A DNA stretch of 64,000 bases, from the NCBI RefSeq assembly GCF_036320965.1, contig NC_092225.1:8719002-8783001 (forward strand). The letters run 5' to 3'. This DNA is from Panulirus ornatus (lineage: Eukaryota; Arthropoda; Malacostraca; Decapoda; Palinuridae). Positions 36,221 through 46,014 of this stretch are shown here, piece by piece; within the stretch, counting starts at the first letter, position 1; each line of letters begins with the position of its first letter. The notes beneath the pieces were generated by a model. That model made no database searches. It saw nothing but the letters and a program-made list of their open reading frames with translations, and was not told where the DNA came from. The translations under genes and the position numbers were made by a program.

Positions 36221-36225
<5 letters not shown>
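35603..36225 (-). pseudogene. LINE C-terminal region and short UTR (copy M)
   Basis: The minus strand carries an open C-terminal stretch starting [17 protein letters not shown] and ending VYRG (stop at 35785), then a short-type 3' UTR ending near 35603. The 5' edge shows a 12-base duplication (ACCTTCAAACAT twice on plus) just before the (TA)n, so the peptide begins MFEGMFEG. It is otherwise almost identical to copies B and D. It is truncated and cannot act alone. Confidence 0.92.

Positions 36226-36283
<58 letters not shown>
36226..36283. repeat. (TA)n microsatellite
   Basis: A TA tract separating the 5' ends of copies M (minus) and A (plus). Confidence 0.97.
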
Positions 36284-36289
<6 letters not shown>

Positions 36290-36475
36290 GGGATAGATGA
36301 TAAAGAATACTTCCCACGCATTCCTCACGTGTGGCAGAGGGCCACTGAAGGGGACGGGAGCGGGGGGCTGGAAACCCTCCCCTTCTTGTATTTTAACTTT
36401 CTAAAAGGGGAAACTGAAGAAGGAGTCACGCGGGGAGTGCTCATCCTCCTCGAAGGCTCAGACTGGGGTGTCTAA
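36284..36475 (+). mobile_element. 5' UTR of the full-length LINE (copy A)
   Basis: It starts ATCCCTGGGATAG and continues AAGAATACTTCCCACGCATT, GGGAGCGGGGGGCTGGAAA, CCTCCCCTTC, CTAAAAGGGGAAACTGAAG and CTCGAAGGCTCAGACTGG. All these landmarks occur in the same order in the S elements, which is the evidence that S is built from this region. The likely coding start is the ATG at 36476. Confidence 0.85.
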
Positions 36476-37260
36476 ATGTGTGTGGATGTAACCAAGATGA
36501 GAAAATAGGAGAGATAAGTAGTATGTTTGAAGAAAGGAACCTGGATGCTTTGGCTCTGTGTGAAACGAAGCTCAAGGGTAAAGGGGAAGAGTGGTTTCGG
36601 AATGTCTTGGGAGTAAAGTCAGGGGTTAGTGAGAGGACAAGAGCAAGGGAAGGAGTAGCACTACTCCTGAAACAGGAGTGGTGGGAGTATGTGATAGAGT
36701 GTAAGAAAGTAAACTCTAGATTGATATGGGTAAAACAGAAAGTGGATGGAGAGAGATGGGTGATTATTGGTGCATATGCACCTGGGCATGAGAAGAAAGA
36801 TCATGAGAGGCCAGTGTTTTGGGAGCACCTGAGTGAATGTGTTAGTAGTTTTGATGCATGAGACCGGGTTATAGTGATGGATGATTTGAATGCAAAGGTG
36901 AGTAATATGGCAGTTGAGCGAATAATTAGTGTATATGGGGTGTTCAGTGTTGTAAATGGAAATGGCGAAGAGCTTGAAGATTTATGTGCTGAAAAAGGAC
37001 CGGTGATTGGGAATACCTGGTTTAAAAAGAGAGATATACATAAGTATATGTATGTAAGTAGGTGAGATGGCCATAGAGCGTTATTGGATTACGTGTTAAT
37101 TGATAGGCGCGCGAAAGAGAGACCTTTGGATGTTAATGTGCTGAGAGGTGCATCTGGAGGGATGTCTGATCATTATCTTGTGGAGTTGAAGGTGAAGATT
37201 TCTAGAGGTTTTCAGAAGAGAGAATGTTGGGGTGAAAAGAGTCTTGAGAGTAAGTGAGCC
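36476..37260 (+). pseudogene. LINE endonuclease domain (APE type), copy A, broken
   Basis: This is the apurinic-endonuclease-like domain that nicks target DNA for target-primed reverse transcription. Motifs in order: LALCETKLKG (about 36553), then GAYAPGHEKK (36770), VMDDLNAKV (36872; usually GDxN) and HRALLDYVLIDRRA (37074), ending with GMSDHYLVE (SDH at 37164-37172), the family's last catalytic signature. Stops interrupt the frame at 36859, 37063 and about 37257. The ATG at 36476 is one base out of frame with the domain, which fits a lost A in the GAGAAAATAGG run near 36505. The endonuclease therefore cannot be made. Clade is uncertain (RTE-like). Confidence 0.9.
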
Positions 37261-39355
37261 TGGGAAGGAGACTTGTGTGAGGAAGTACCAGGAGAGACTG
37301 AGTACAGAATGGATAAAGGTGAGAGCAAAGGACGTAAGGTGAGTGGAGGAGGAATGGGATGTATTTAGGAAAGCAGTGATGGCTTGCGCAAAAGATGCTT
37401 GTGGCATGAGAAGCGTGGGAGGTGGGTTGATTAGAAAAGGTAGTGAGTGGTGGGATGAAGAAGTAAGATTATTAGTGAAAGAGAAGAGAGAGGCATTTGG
37501 ACGATTTTTGCAGGGAAAAAATGCAAATGAGTGGGAGAGGTATACAAGAAAGAGGCAGGAGGTCAAGAGAAAGGTGCAAGAGGTGAAAAAGAGGGCAAAT
37601 GAGAGTTGGGGTGAGAGAGTATCATTAAATTTCAGGGAGAATAAAAAGATGTTTTGGAAGGAGGTAAATAGAGTGCGTAAGACAAGGGAACAAATGGGAT
37701 CTTCAGTAAAGGGGGCTAATGGGGAGGTGATAACAAGTAGTGGTGATGTGAGATGGAATGAGTATTTTGTAGGTTTGTTGAATGTGTTTGATGGCAGAGT
37801 GGCAGATATAGGGTGTTTTGGTCGAGGTGGTGTGCAAAGTGAGAGGGTTAGGGAAAATGATTTGGTAAACAGAGAAGAGGTAGTATAAGCTTTGCAGAAG
37901 ATGAAAGCAGGCAAGGCAGCGGGTTTGGATGGTGTTGCAGTGGAGTTTATCAAAAAAGGTGGTGACTGTATTGTTGACTGATTGGTAAGGTTATTCAATG
38001 TATGTATGACTAATGGTGAGGTGCCTGAGGATTGGCGGAATGCTTACATAGTGTCATTGTACAGAGGAAAAGGGTATAAAAGTGAGTGATTAATTACAGA
38101 GGTATAAGTTTGCTGAGTTTTCCTGGAAAATTAAATGGGAAGGTGTTGATTGAGAGGGTGAAGGCATGTACAGAGCATCAGACTGGGGAAGAGCAGTGTG
38201 GTTTCAGAAGTGGTAATGTATGGATCAGGTGTTTGTTTTGAAGAATGTATGTGAGAAATACTTAGAAAAGCAAATGGATTTGTATGTAGCATTTATGGAT
38301 CTGGAGAAGGCATATGATAGAGTTGATAGAGATGCTCTGTGGAAGGTATTAAGAATATATGGTGAGGGAGGCAAGTTGTTAGAAGCAGTGAAAGGTTTTT
38401 ATCGATGAAGTAAGGCATGAGTATGTGTAGGAAGAGAGGAAAGTGATTGGTTCTCAGTGAATGTAGGTTTGCGGCAGGGGTGCGTGATGTCTCCATGGTT
38501 GTTTAATTTGTTTATGGATGGGGTTGTTTGGGAGGTGAATGCAAGAGTTTTGGAAAGAGGGGCAAGTATGCAGTCTGTTGTGGATGAAAGAGCTTGGGAA
38601 GTGAGTCAGTTGTTGTTCGCTGATAATACAGCGCTGGTGGCTGATTCATGTGAGAAACTGCAGATGCTGGTGACTGAGTTTGGTAAAGTGTGTGAAAGAA
38701 GAAAGCTGAGAGTAAATGTGAATAAGAGCAAAGTTATTAGGTACAGTAGGGTTGAGGGACAAGTCAACTGGGAGGTAAGGTTGAATGGAGAAAAAATGGA
38801 GGAAGTGAAATATTTTGATATCTGGGAGTGGATTTGGCAGCGGATGGAACCATGGAAGCGGAAGTGAATCATTGGGTGGGGGAGGGGACGAAAGTTCTGG
38901 GAGCGTTGAAGAATGTGTGGAAGTCGAGAACAACATCTCGGAAAGCAAAAATGAGTATGTTTGAAGGAATAGTGGTTCCAACAATGTTAAATGGTTGCGA
39001 GGCGTGGGCTATGGATAGAGTTGTGCGCAGGAGGGTGGATTTGCTGGAAATGAGATGTTTGAGGACAATATATGGTGTGAGGTGGTTTGATCGAGTAAGT
39101 AATGATAGGGTAAGAGATATGTGTGGTAACAAAAAGAATGTGTTTGAGAGAGCAGAGGAGGGTGTTTTGAAATGGTTTGGTCACATGGAGAGAATGAGTG
39201 AGGAAAGATTGACCAAGAGGATATATGTGTCAGAGGTGGAGGGAACGAGGAGAAGTGGGAGACCAAATTGGAGGTGGAAAGATGGAGTGAAAAAGATTTT
39301 GTGTGATCGGGGCCTGAACATGCAGGAGGGTGAAAGGCGTGAAGGAATAGAGTGA
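37261..39355 (+). pseudogene. LINE reverse transcriptase domain, copy A, broken
   Basis: It covers the linker (EEEWDVFRKAVMACAKDA), the RT fingers (KMKAGKAAGLDGVAVEF near 37900), motif A (VAFMDLEKAYDRVD, 38287-38327), motif B (GLRQGCVMSPWLFNLF, about 38464), motif C (LLFADNTALVADS) and the C-terminal domain to [10 protein letters not shown]. Motif C has Asn (AAT, 38625-38627) in place of the second catalytic Asp, which alone should abolish polymerisation. Stops lie at 37888 and near 37980, a frameshifted patch spans 38080-38215, a stop is at 38408, a frameshift near 38815 (lost base before ATATCTGG) and a lost base near 39343. This is the longest copy in the window but thoroughly inactive, older than copies B, C/D and M. 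Confidence 0.92.
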
Positions 39356-39822
39356 ATTGGAACGATGTGGTACACCGGGGTAGACGTGTTGTCAATGGAT
39401 TGAACCACGGCATGTGAAGCGTCTGGGGTAAACCATGGAAAGTTATGTGGGGCCTGGATGTGGAAAGGGAGCTGTGGTTTCGGTGCATTATTACATGACA
39501 GCTAGAGACTGAGTGTGAACGAATATGGCCTTTGTTGTCTTTTCCTAGCGCTACCTCGCGCACATGAGGGGGGAAGGGGTTGTTATTTCATGTGTGGCGG
39601 GGTGGCGATGGGAATGAATAAAGGCAGACTGTATGAAGTATGTACAAGTGTATATATGTATATGTCTGTGTGTGTATATATATATGTATACGTTGAGATG
39701 TATAGGCATGTATATTTGCGTGTGTGGACGTGTATGTATATACATGTGTATGTGGGTGGGTTGGGCCATTCTTTCGTCTGTTTCCTTGCGCTACCTCGCT
39801 AATGCGGGAGACAGCGACAAAG
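39356..39822 (+). mobile_element. 3' UTR of LINE copy A (long type)
   Basis: It contains the internal motif TAGCGCTACCTCGCGCACAT near 39547 and the terminal motif GCTACCTCGCTAATGCGGG with AGACAGCGACAAAG near 39789-39822. The tail continues as TAAATAAATAAAAATATAT and then (TG)n. Confidence 0.9.
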
Positions 39823-39849
39823 GTAAGTAAATAAATAAAAATATATATG

Positions 39850-39852
39850 TGT

Positions 39853-39912
<60 letters not shown>
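39850..39912. repeat. (TG)n microsatellite
   Basis: A TG tract that follows the LINE tail. Confidence 0.97.
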
Positions 39913-39914
<2 letters not shown>

Positions 39915-40006
39915 AGTCTCGTCAAAGAATTCGTTTCAAAGGATTCTGTCTTGTCCCTGCTACTGAGTGGAGAGCGGCCTTAAAGGCCTTAAAGCTGCAG
40001 AGCCTC

Positions 40007-40009
<3 letters not shown>

Positions 40010-40091
<82 letters not shown>
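40010..40091. repeat. (TA)n microsatellite
   Basis: A pure TA tract. Confidence 0.97.
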
Positions 40092-40093
<2 letters not shown>

Positions 40094-40597
40094 TCATCAG
40101 CAGGTAAAGAGACATCCGAAAATAGCAACAAAGTACATGTTCATTTTTTCCAAAAATATCTCAAAGAGAAAAATAGCAACAGTCCCGAGTGCGAGTTCTT
40201 AAGAAAATGTAATTCCTGAAATAAGTGACTTCATTAGAGTACTGCAGTACTCAGGGATCTCCCAGCCGAGTCTGCCACACATGAGCAGCGAGTACCCGAG
40301 GTCGTGACGGAAGATGTTAGCTCGTCAAGTACGAGCGTAAGACTTGGTTGCTCCTCAGTCGAGAAACTGCTCGCGTGGGATCACACTACAACGGAATGAG
40401 CGTCAGGGGCTCATAAGAGCACAAGACACTACCAGGGTAACATCCTCACCAAAAGGAAAGGGAGACGGAGATAATAATTTCTCTAGAGCAACATCCTCTG
40501 TACTCCATGTCAGTTTTTCTACGTAAACTCTGCAGACTTTTCTTTTTAAAGGAGTATTTTGTCCGTAATATTCACCGTGTTCTGAGGAATTATCTGA
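40092..40597. other. Unique DNA, no gene seen
   Basis: No recognisable feature. Confidence 0.5.
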
Positions 40598-40840
40598 TGT
40601 ATATTATTATCATTATTATTATTATTATTATTATCATTACTATTATTATTATTATCATTATCATTAACATTATTGTTATCATTATTATTAGCACTATTAT
40701 CATCATTACTACTACTAATACTACTACTTCTACTACTATTATTAGTCAGGCCAATACTAATATCATTATCATCATTATTATCATTGTTATTATTAGTATT
40801 ATCATCATTATTATCATTGTTGTATTATATTAATCATTTT
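40598..40840. repeat. Imperfect (ATT)n trinucleotide tract
   Basis: ATT, ATC and ACT trinucleotides in one phase for about 240 bases. The apparent peptide (poly-Ile) is an artefact of the period. Confidence 0.93.
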
Positions 40841-40883
40841 TCAAAATCATTGTAGACTTTTGGGCAACTGAATAATACACGCT

Positions 40884-41025
40884 CAATGCTGAAGGGCCTT
40901 GAGTACGGCCGTACGACCTTTGAAATGAAGGCCATGGCCTTTAACCTGAACCTTAACAGCCATCATGACCTAGCCGTAACCTCGTGTTCAAGGATCGTAC
41001 CGCCCTGCTCCGGGGGTTAAGGTGC
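40884..41025. repeat. HM hairpin-type element (HM4)
   Basis: GAAGGGCCTTGAGTACGGCC on the left, core GGCCATGGCCTTTAACCTGA and CCATCATGACCTAGCC, then an inverted right arm CGTGTTCAAGGATCGTACCG. It is diverged but the order is preserved. Confidence 0.6.
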
Positions 41026-41119
41026 CTGTCAGTGTTGCCACATCTGACTACGAGATCCATTTTAAAGTCGAGGTTTCTATCCGGCCCTGTTGTTCCCCAA
41101 GCCTGTGTGACCCGCCATA

Positions 41120-41184
41120 CCGACACACACAAACACACACACGCACACACACACACAGTCCGTGTGTGTGTGTGTGTGCGTGTG

Positions 41185-41217
<33 letters not shown>

Positions 41218-41218
41218 T
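41120..41218. repeat. Palindromic (CA)n / (TG)n microsatellite
   Basis: A CA tract (41122-41156) turns over at AGTCCG into a TG tract (41162-41217). The strand can therefore fold on itself: CACACACACACA pairs with TGTGTGTGTGTG. Confidence 0.9.
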
Positions 41219-41530
41219 AACCCCTTGGGTATGGTGGCTTTCTAAAGACCTACAACAGTAGGATGATTACTCCTCAAGTATGAAGACTTACTTAACCTCT
41301 ACATTAAGATGACTTAACTCATCGAGTGTGATGACTTTGTTACGCCCTAAGTGACGATGAATTAACCTCTTGAGTACGATAGTTTTCTTATCCCCTTAGG
41401 TCAATGACTGAACCCTTGAATACGAAGATTTGACCGCTATTCTTAAGGCGACATCGTCGCCCTGGACGAAGTGAGGTCATCGTACTTGAGAAGTGTTAAA
41501 TCATCGTATTAAAGGGGTCCAGTCATTTTG
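41219..41530. repeat. Degenerate minisatellite, CTTGAGTACGATGA type
   Basis: Phrases TAACCCCTTGGGTATGGTGG, TTACTCCTCAAGTATGAAGA, TTAACCTCTTGAGTACGATA and AACCCTTGAATACGAAGATT recur. Around 41475-41500 the orientation flips (GGTCATCGTACTTGAGAAG). It is related to the HM unit but more diverged. Confidence 0.6.
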
Positions 41531-41879
41531 AGGGAGAGATTAAGTGCAAGACAGCTAGAGTTACTTTGGGTTAGTTCAAGTTTAGTGTGGTTGGGATGAG
41601 TTCACACATCTTCCCACCTCACTACCACCATCCTGCCCAATTCGACCCGCCTCAGCCTCCTGCTCCTTAATAAAGACTCCGGCCTCCCGGCCATCTGCGA
41701 CAGAGGGGAGACGGGGGCGCGCCAGTCGTGATGCTCCACAATGGTAGCGTCAGCTCTTGTGGAGAACCAAGTGCGGGTCTTCCCAAGTGAAGATGGGCAA
41801 AAGCATGGTATAGAAAACCACAGCAGCAGCGGGTCCATCCTGACCCATTACCTTCCCTCAGCCAACCTCTCTATGACAG
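41531..41879. other. Unique GC-richer DNA, no gene
   Basis: No frame with a recognisable product. Confidence 0.45.
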
Positions 41880-42400
41880 ATTCCATCTTACCCAATGTTT
41901 CAGCCCACCGGTGCTATCATACACCACCAGCTCTATCTTATTCGGTAAGTAAGCCATCTTTAACCAACATTCCCATCATACACAGTATCTTACCCTAACA
42001 GTACTATCTTAAATGGTATTCTCCCCAGTAAACCTATCTTGCCATGTATGTATCTTAACCCATTAGTCCTATCTTATCCTGTATTTTACTTAACTTTTTT
42101 TTACTCAGTATCTCACATCATCAGTCCTATCTTATTAAGCAATCTTATCTTATCCTCAAGAGTCCGATCTTACTCCAGTATCTTAACTTATCAGTCCTCT
42201 CCTCTTCACTATCTTACCCCAGCATTCCCATCTGAATCAGTCATCCCATCTTTCCTTACCTTCCCAGATCTTACCTCACCAGTCCTATCTTATTCAGTAT
42301 CTTTAATCTATCAATCATATCTTACCTTCTTATACCCTCCCATCAAACCTATCTTACCCCAGCAGTCCTGGCTTATCTAACAACGCATTACACCTCTCCT
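41880..42400. repeat. Degenerate minisatellite, about 20-30-bp unit
   Basis: CAGTCCTATCTTATT, CAGTATCTTACCCCAGCA and CAAACCTATCTTACCCCAGC recur at least fifteen times in variable spacing. Confidence 0.7.
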
Positions 42401-42462
42401 GCCATATCCCTCAGCCCAACCACGGCCCTGACCATCATATTATAAGTATAATGCATATATGC

Positions 42463-42484
42463 TGTGTGTGTGTGTGTGTGTGTG
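42463..42484. repeat. (TG)n microsatellite
   Basis: A short TG tract; on minus it is the (CA)n tail of the CR1-like LINE end next to it. Confidence 0.95.
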
Positions 42485-42600
42485 TAATTATTTATTAGTT
42501 ATTACCTATCTGTATTGTACAACGAGGGAGTTTTACACTCGTGGGGTCCCATCTCTTGAACACTCTCTATTGTCTTACAACTTCTTAGATTTATGCATGC
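42485..42600 (-). mobile_element. CR1/Jockey-like LINE 3' end fragment
   Basis: The plus strand reads TTACCTATCTGTATTGTACA, GGGAGTTTTACACTCGTGG, CCCATCTCTTGAACACTC and TTTATGCATGC. It aligns with 54283-54390, the 3' UTR of the CR1-like LINE. (TG)n lies on its 3' side and (GA)n on its 5' side. Confidence 0.75.
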
Positions 42601-42601
42601 T

Positions 42602-42689
<88 letters not shown>
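42601..42689. repeat. (GA)n microsatellite
   Basis: A GA tract with one ATAG interruption, at the 5' edge of a CR1-like LINE fragment. Confidence 0.97.
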
Positions 42690-42692
<3 letters not shown>

Positions 42693-43132
42693 TCGACGAT
42701 GCCCCAAGTCCAAAAGTTTTTCCGACGTGAATAACAAACCTTCATGACCCTCTCTTGGAGATCATCATTAAATTCCTGCACAGATGCCGAAAACTCCAGC
42801 ATTCGTGAACTTACACTGAACGCTTTCCATGATTTCTATGTTGGTGTTCCCCCTACGTGTACAGCATGCCAGGCTGGCAGGGCTCTGTCTCCGTTATGTA
42901 ATTTAACTATACAGGACGGAGGGGAGGCTGGATCATATCAAAAGACTGATGGGAAATATTTTCATATCCTGGCTGGAGTAATGAGGGATGCTTGACTGAG
43001 CCATGGGTAGAGAACGTTGTTGCAGTATCGACAACATACAGGTTTCCAGAGATGCATATACGAACGTGACGTGATGTGATGTGATTGTTGGAGGAACGTG
43101 CGCTACAACAAAGAATAGAGACGGGGGACGGT
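42690..43132. other. Unique DNA, no gene seen
   Basis: No recognisable feature. Confidence 0.45.
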
Positions 43133-43415
43133 CAAAGGACCAAGGCCCGTGGAAGACACAAGACCTTGCGAATCTAATAACGGAAGACCTGGGTCATGTC
43201 AGGCAGAGACCTGGAGAATCTGACCACAGAGGAACAGGGCCCGTGTCAGACACAGACCTCGCGAATCTAAGAACAGATGACCTGGGTCTGAGCTAGACGT
43301 AGACACTGCGAATCTGACAACAGAAGACCAGTGTCTGTGTCAGATACACACCTGGCAAATCTAACAACAGAAGAACAGGGCCCATGCTAGACACAGACTT
43401 GGAGAATCTACGAAC
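43133..43415. repeat. 46-47-bp minisatellite, about 5.5 units
   Basis: Units begin AGACCTTGCGAATCTAATAA (43161), AGACCTGGAGAATCTGACCA (43207) and then AGACCTCGCGAATCTAAGAA, AGACACTGCGAATCTGACAA, ACACCTGGCAAATCTAACAA. Second halves alternate between GACCTGGGTC and GAACAGGGCCC, hinting at a two-unit higher-order repeat. Confidence 0.85.
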
Positions 43416-43734
43416 AAAAATGCATTACATGTGATGGATACCCCGTACAGTGAGGGAGAACAGTGTTGGGAGTTGGGTGATAAAGAACATAACAAACGAG
43501 ACGTGGGTTAGATACTACCCAAGTTAGTTGTTTAACACGCACCAGGCATGGCGGGAAGAACACTGGGACCCCGTGTGGCCACCAAGTGTAAAAGTCAATG
43601 AAACACATCAGAGGAAACAGTTTGGTTCGTCTGTGGATAAAACTTGCCCCATGTTAAGATGTAAAGCATGATTCCATGAAAGTCTTAAATCTATGAAAAA
43701 ATATGATGAATCTGGATCAAGGAATTTCTTAATC
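43416..43734. other. Unique DNA, no gene seen
   Basis: No recognisable feature. Confidence 0.45.
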
Positions 43735-43845
43735 CAAAAGAGCCTACATTTCCCTGCTACTGGAAATAGCGCAATCATGGGCTACAGGAGCCTCAAGAAA
43801 AAGGTCAGGGGCAACACAAGGTCTCTTTCATAGACTGGATACAGT
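43735..43845 (+). mobile_element. Unidentified dispersed repeat (pair with 48765)
   Basis: GCCTACATTTCCCTGCTACT, GGAAATAGCGCAATCATGGG, AGGAGCCTCAAGAAAAAGGT and AGGTCTCTTTCATAGA match 48765-48870 over about 110 bases at roughly 70 percent. The family is not identified. Confidence 0.55.
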
Positions 43846-43855
43846 ATAATTATGA

Positions 43856-43857
<2 letters not shown>

Positions 43858-43919
<62 letters not shown>
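43858..43919. repeat. (TA)n microsatellite, tail of the twin-primed LINE
   Basis: A TA tract at the 3' end of the minus-strand LINE; a T run (minus-strand A run) follows at 43919-43940. Confidence 0.97.
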
Positions 43920-43927
<8 letters not shown>

Positions 43928-44706
43928 TTTCTTTTTTTTTATACTTTGTCGCTGTCTCCCGCGTTTGCGAGGGAGCGCAAGGAAACAGACGAAAGAAATG
44001 GCCCAACCTCCCCATACACATGTATATACATACGTCCACACACGCAAATATACATACCTACACAGCTTTCCATGGTTTACCCCAGACGCTTCACATGCCT
44101 TGATTCAATCCACTGACAGCACGTCAACCCCGGTATACCACATCGCTCCAATTCACTCTATTCCTTGCCCTCCTTTCACCCTCCTGCATGTTCAGGCCCC
44201 GATCACACAAAATCTTTTTCACTCCATCTTTCCACCTCCAATTTGGTCTCCCTCTTCTCCTTGCTCCCTCCACCTCCGACACATATATCCTCTTGGTCAA
44301 TCTTTCCTCACTCATCCTCTCCATGTGCCCAAACCACTTCAAAACACCCTCTTCTGCTCTCTCAACCACGCTCTTTTTATTTCCACACATCTCTCTTACC
44401 CTTACGTTACTCACTCGATCAAACCACCTCACACCACACATTGTCCTCAAACATCTCATTTCCAGCACATCCATCCTCCTGCGCACAACTCTATCCATAG
44501 CCCACGCCTCGCAACCATACAACATTGTTGGAACCACTATTCCTTCAAACATACCCATTTTTGCTTTCCGAGATAATGTTCTCGACTTCCACACATTCTT
44601 CAAGGCCCCCAGAATTTTCGCCCCCTCCCCCACCCTATGATCCACTTCCGCTTCCATGGTTTCATCCGCTGCCAGATCCACTCCCAGATATCTAAAACAC
44701 TTCACT
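43920..44706 (-). pseudogene. LINE 3' part of a twin-primed insertion (copy D)
   Basis: On minus, LINE sequence starts at AGTGAAGTGTTTTAGATATC (44706) and reads an open C-terminal frame ([55 protein letters not shown]) to a stop at 44124. A short-type 3' UTR, A run and (TA)n follow. It joins at 44706/44707 to an inverted 5' part of the same LINE (copy C). The 19 bases AGTGAAGTGTTTTAGATAT are present in both parts. The peptide is intact to the natural stop, so the copy is young. It has no RT catalytic core of its own. Confidence 0.93.
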
Positions 44707-46008
44707 GCAATTGAGTGGGAGATGTATAAAAGAAAGAGACAGGAGGTCAAGAGAAAGGTGCAAGAGGTGAAAAAAAGGGCAAATGAGAGTTGGGGTGAGA
44801 GAGTATCATTAAATTTTAGGGAGAATAAAAAGATGTTCTGGAAGGAGGTAAATAAAGTGCGTAAGACAAGGGAGCAAATGGGAACTTCAGTGAAGGGCGC
44901 AAATGGGGAGGTGATAACAAGTAGTGTTGATGTGAGGAGATGGAATGAGTATTTTGAAAGTTTGTTGAATGTGTTTGATGATAGAGTGGCAGATATAGGG
45001 TGTTTTGGTCGAGGTGGTGTGCAAAGTGAGAGGGTTAGGGAAAATGATTTGGTAAACAGAGAAGAGGTAGTGAAAGCTTTGCGGAAGATGAAAGCCGGCA
45101 AGGCAGCAGGTTTGGATGGTATTGCAGTGGAATTTATTAAAAAAGGGGGTGACTGTATTGTTGACTGGTTGGTAAGGTTATCTAATGTATGTATGACTCA
45201 TGGTGAGGTGCCTGAGGATTGGCGGAATGCGTGCATAGTGCCATTGTACAAAGGCAAAGGGGATAAGAGTGAGTGCTCAAATTACAGAGGTATAAGTTTG
45301 TTGAGTATTCCTGGTAAATTATATGGGAGGGTATTGATTGAGAGGGTGAAGGCATGTACAGAGCATCAGATTGGGGAAGAGCAGTGTGGTTTCAGAAGTG
45401 GTAGAGGATGTGTGGATCAGGTGTTTGCTTTGAAGAATGTATGTGAGAAATACTTAGAAAAGCAAATGGATTTGTATGTAGCATTTATGGATCTGGAGAA
45501 GGCATATGATAAAGTTGATAGAGATGCTCTGTGGTAGGTATTAAGAATATATGGTGTGGGAGGAAAGTTGTTAGAAGCAGTGAAAAGTTTTTATCGAGGA
45601 TGTAAGGCATGTGTACGTGTAGGAAGAGAGGAAAGTGATTGGTTCTCAGTGAATGTAGGTTTGCGGCAGGGGTGTGTGATGTCTCCATGGTTGTTTAATT
45701 TGTTTATGGATGGGGTTGTTAGGGAGGTAAATGCAAGAGTTTTGGAAAGAGGGGCAAGTATGAAGTCTGTTGGGGATGAGAGAGCTTGGGAAGTGAGTCA
45801 GTTGTTGTTCGCTGATGATACAGCGCTGGTGGCTGATTCATGTGAGAAACTGCAGAAGCTGGGGACTGAGTTTGGTAAAGTGCGTGGAAGAAGAAAGTTA
45901 AGAGTAAATGTGAATAAGAGCAAGGTTATTAGGTACAGTAGGGTTGAGGGTCAAGTCAATTGGGAGGTGAGTTTGAATGGAGAAAAACTGGAGGAAGTGA
46001 AGTGTTTT

Positions 46009-46014
<6 letters not shown>
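44707..46014 (+). pseudogene. LINE RT central part, inverted 5' segment of the twin-primed insertion (copy C)
   Basis: Plus-strand LINE sequence runs from the RT N-terminal linker (EWEMYKRKRQEVKRKVQEV) through fingers (KMKAGKAAGLDGIAVEF and SECSNYRGISLLSIPGKLY), motif A (YVAFMDLEKAYDKVDRDALW), motif B (GLRQGCVMSPWLFNLFMDG) and an intact catalytic motif C (LLFADDTALVADS, near 45807-45840) to ...LEEVKCFRY, where it stops inside AGTGTTTTAGATAT at 46014 and meets (TA)n. The only break I see is a TAG at 45535-45537 where other copies have TGG. With copy D it accounts for the RT from linker to C-terminus, but the inversion separates the parts and the endonuclease is missing. Confidence 0.93.

Noticed and set aside
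35506..36300. 264-codon plus-strand frame
   Set aside because: It is antisense to LINE copy M, whose minus strand carries the recognisable RT C-terminus.
37096..37998. 300-codon minus-strand frame
   Set aside because: It is antisense to the endonuclease-RT region of LINE copy A, which carries the SDH and GLDG motifs on plus.
44124..45101. 325-codon minus-strand frame read as a single protein
   Set aside because: It fuses the genuine C-terminus of copy D with antisense of inverted copy C; only the part below 44706 is real coding sense.
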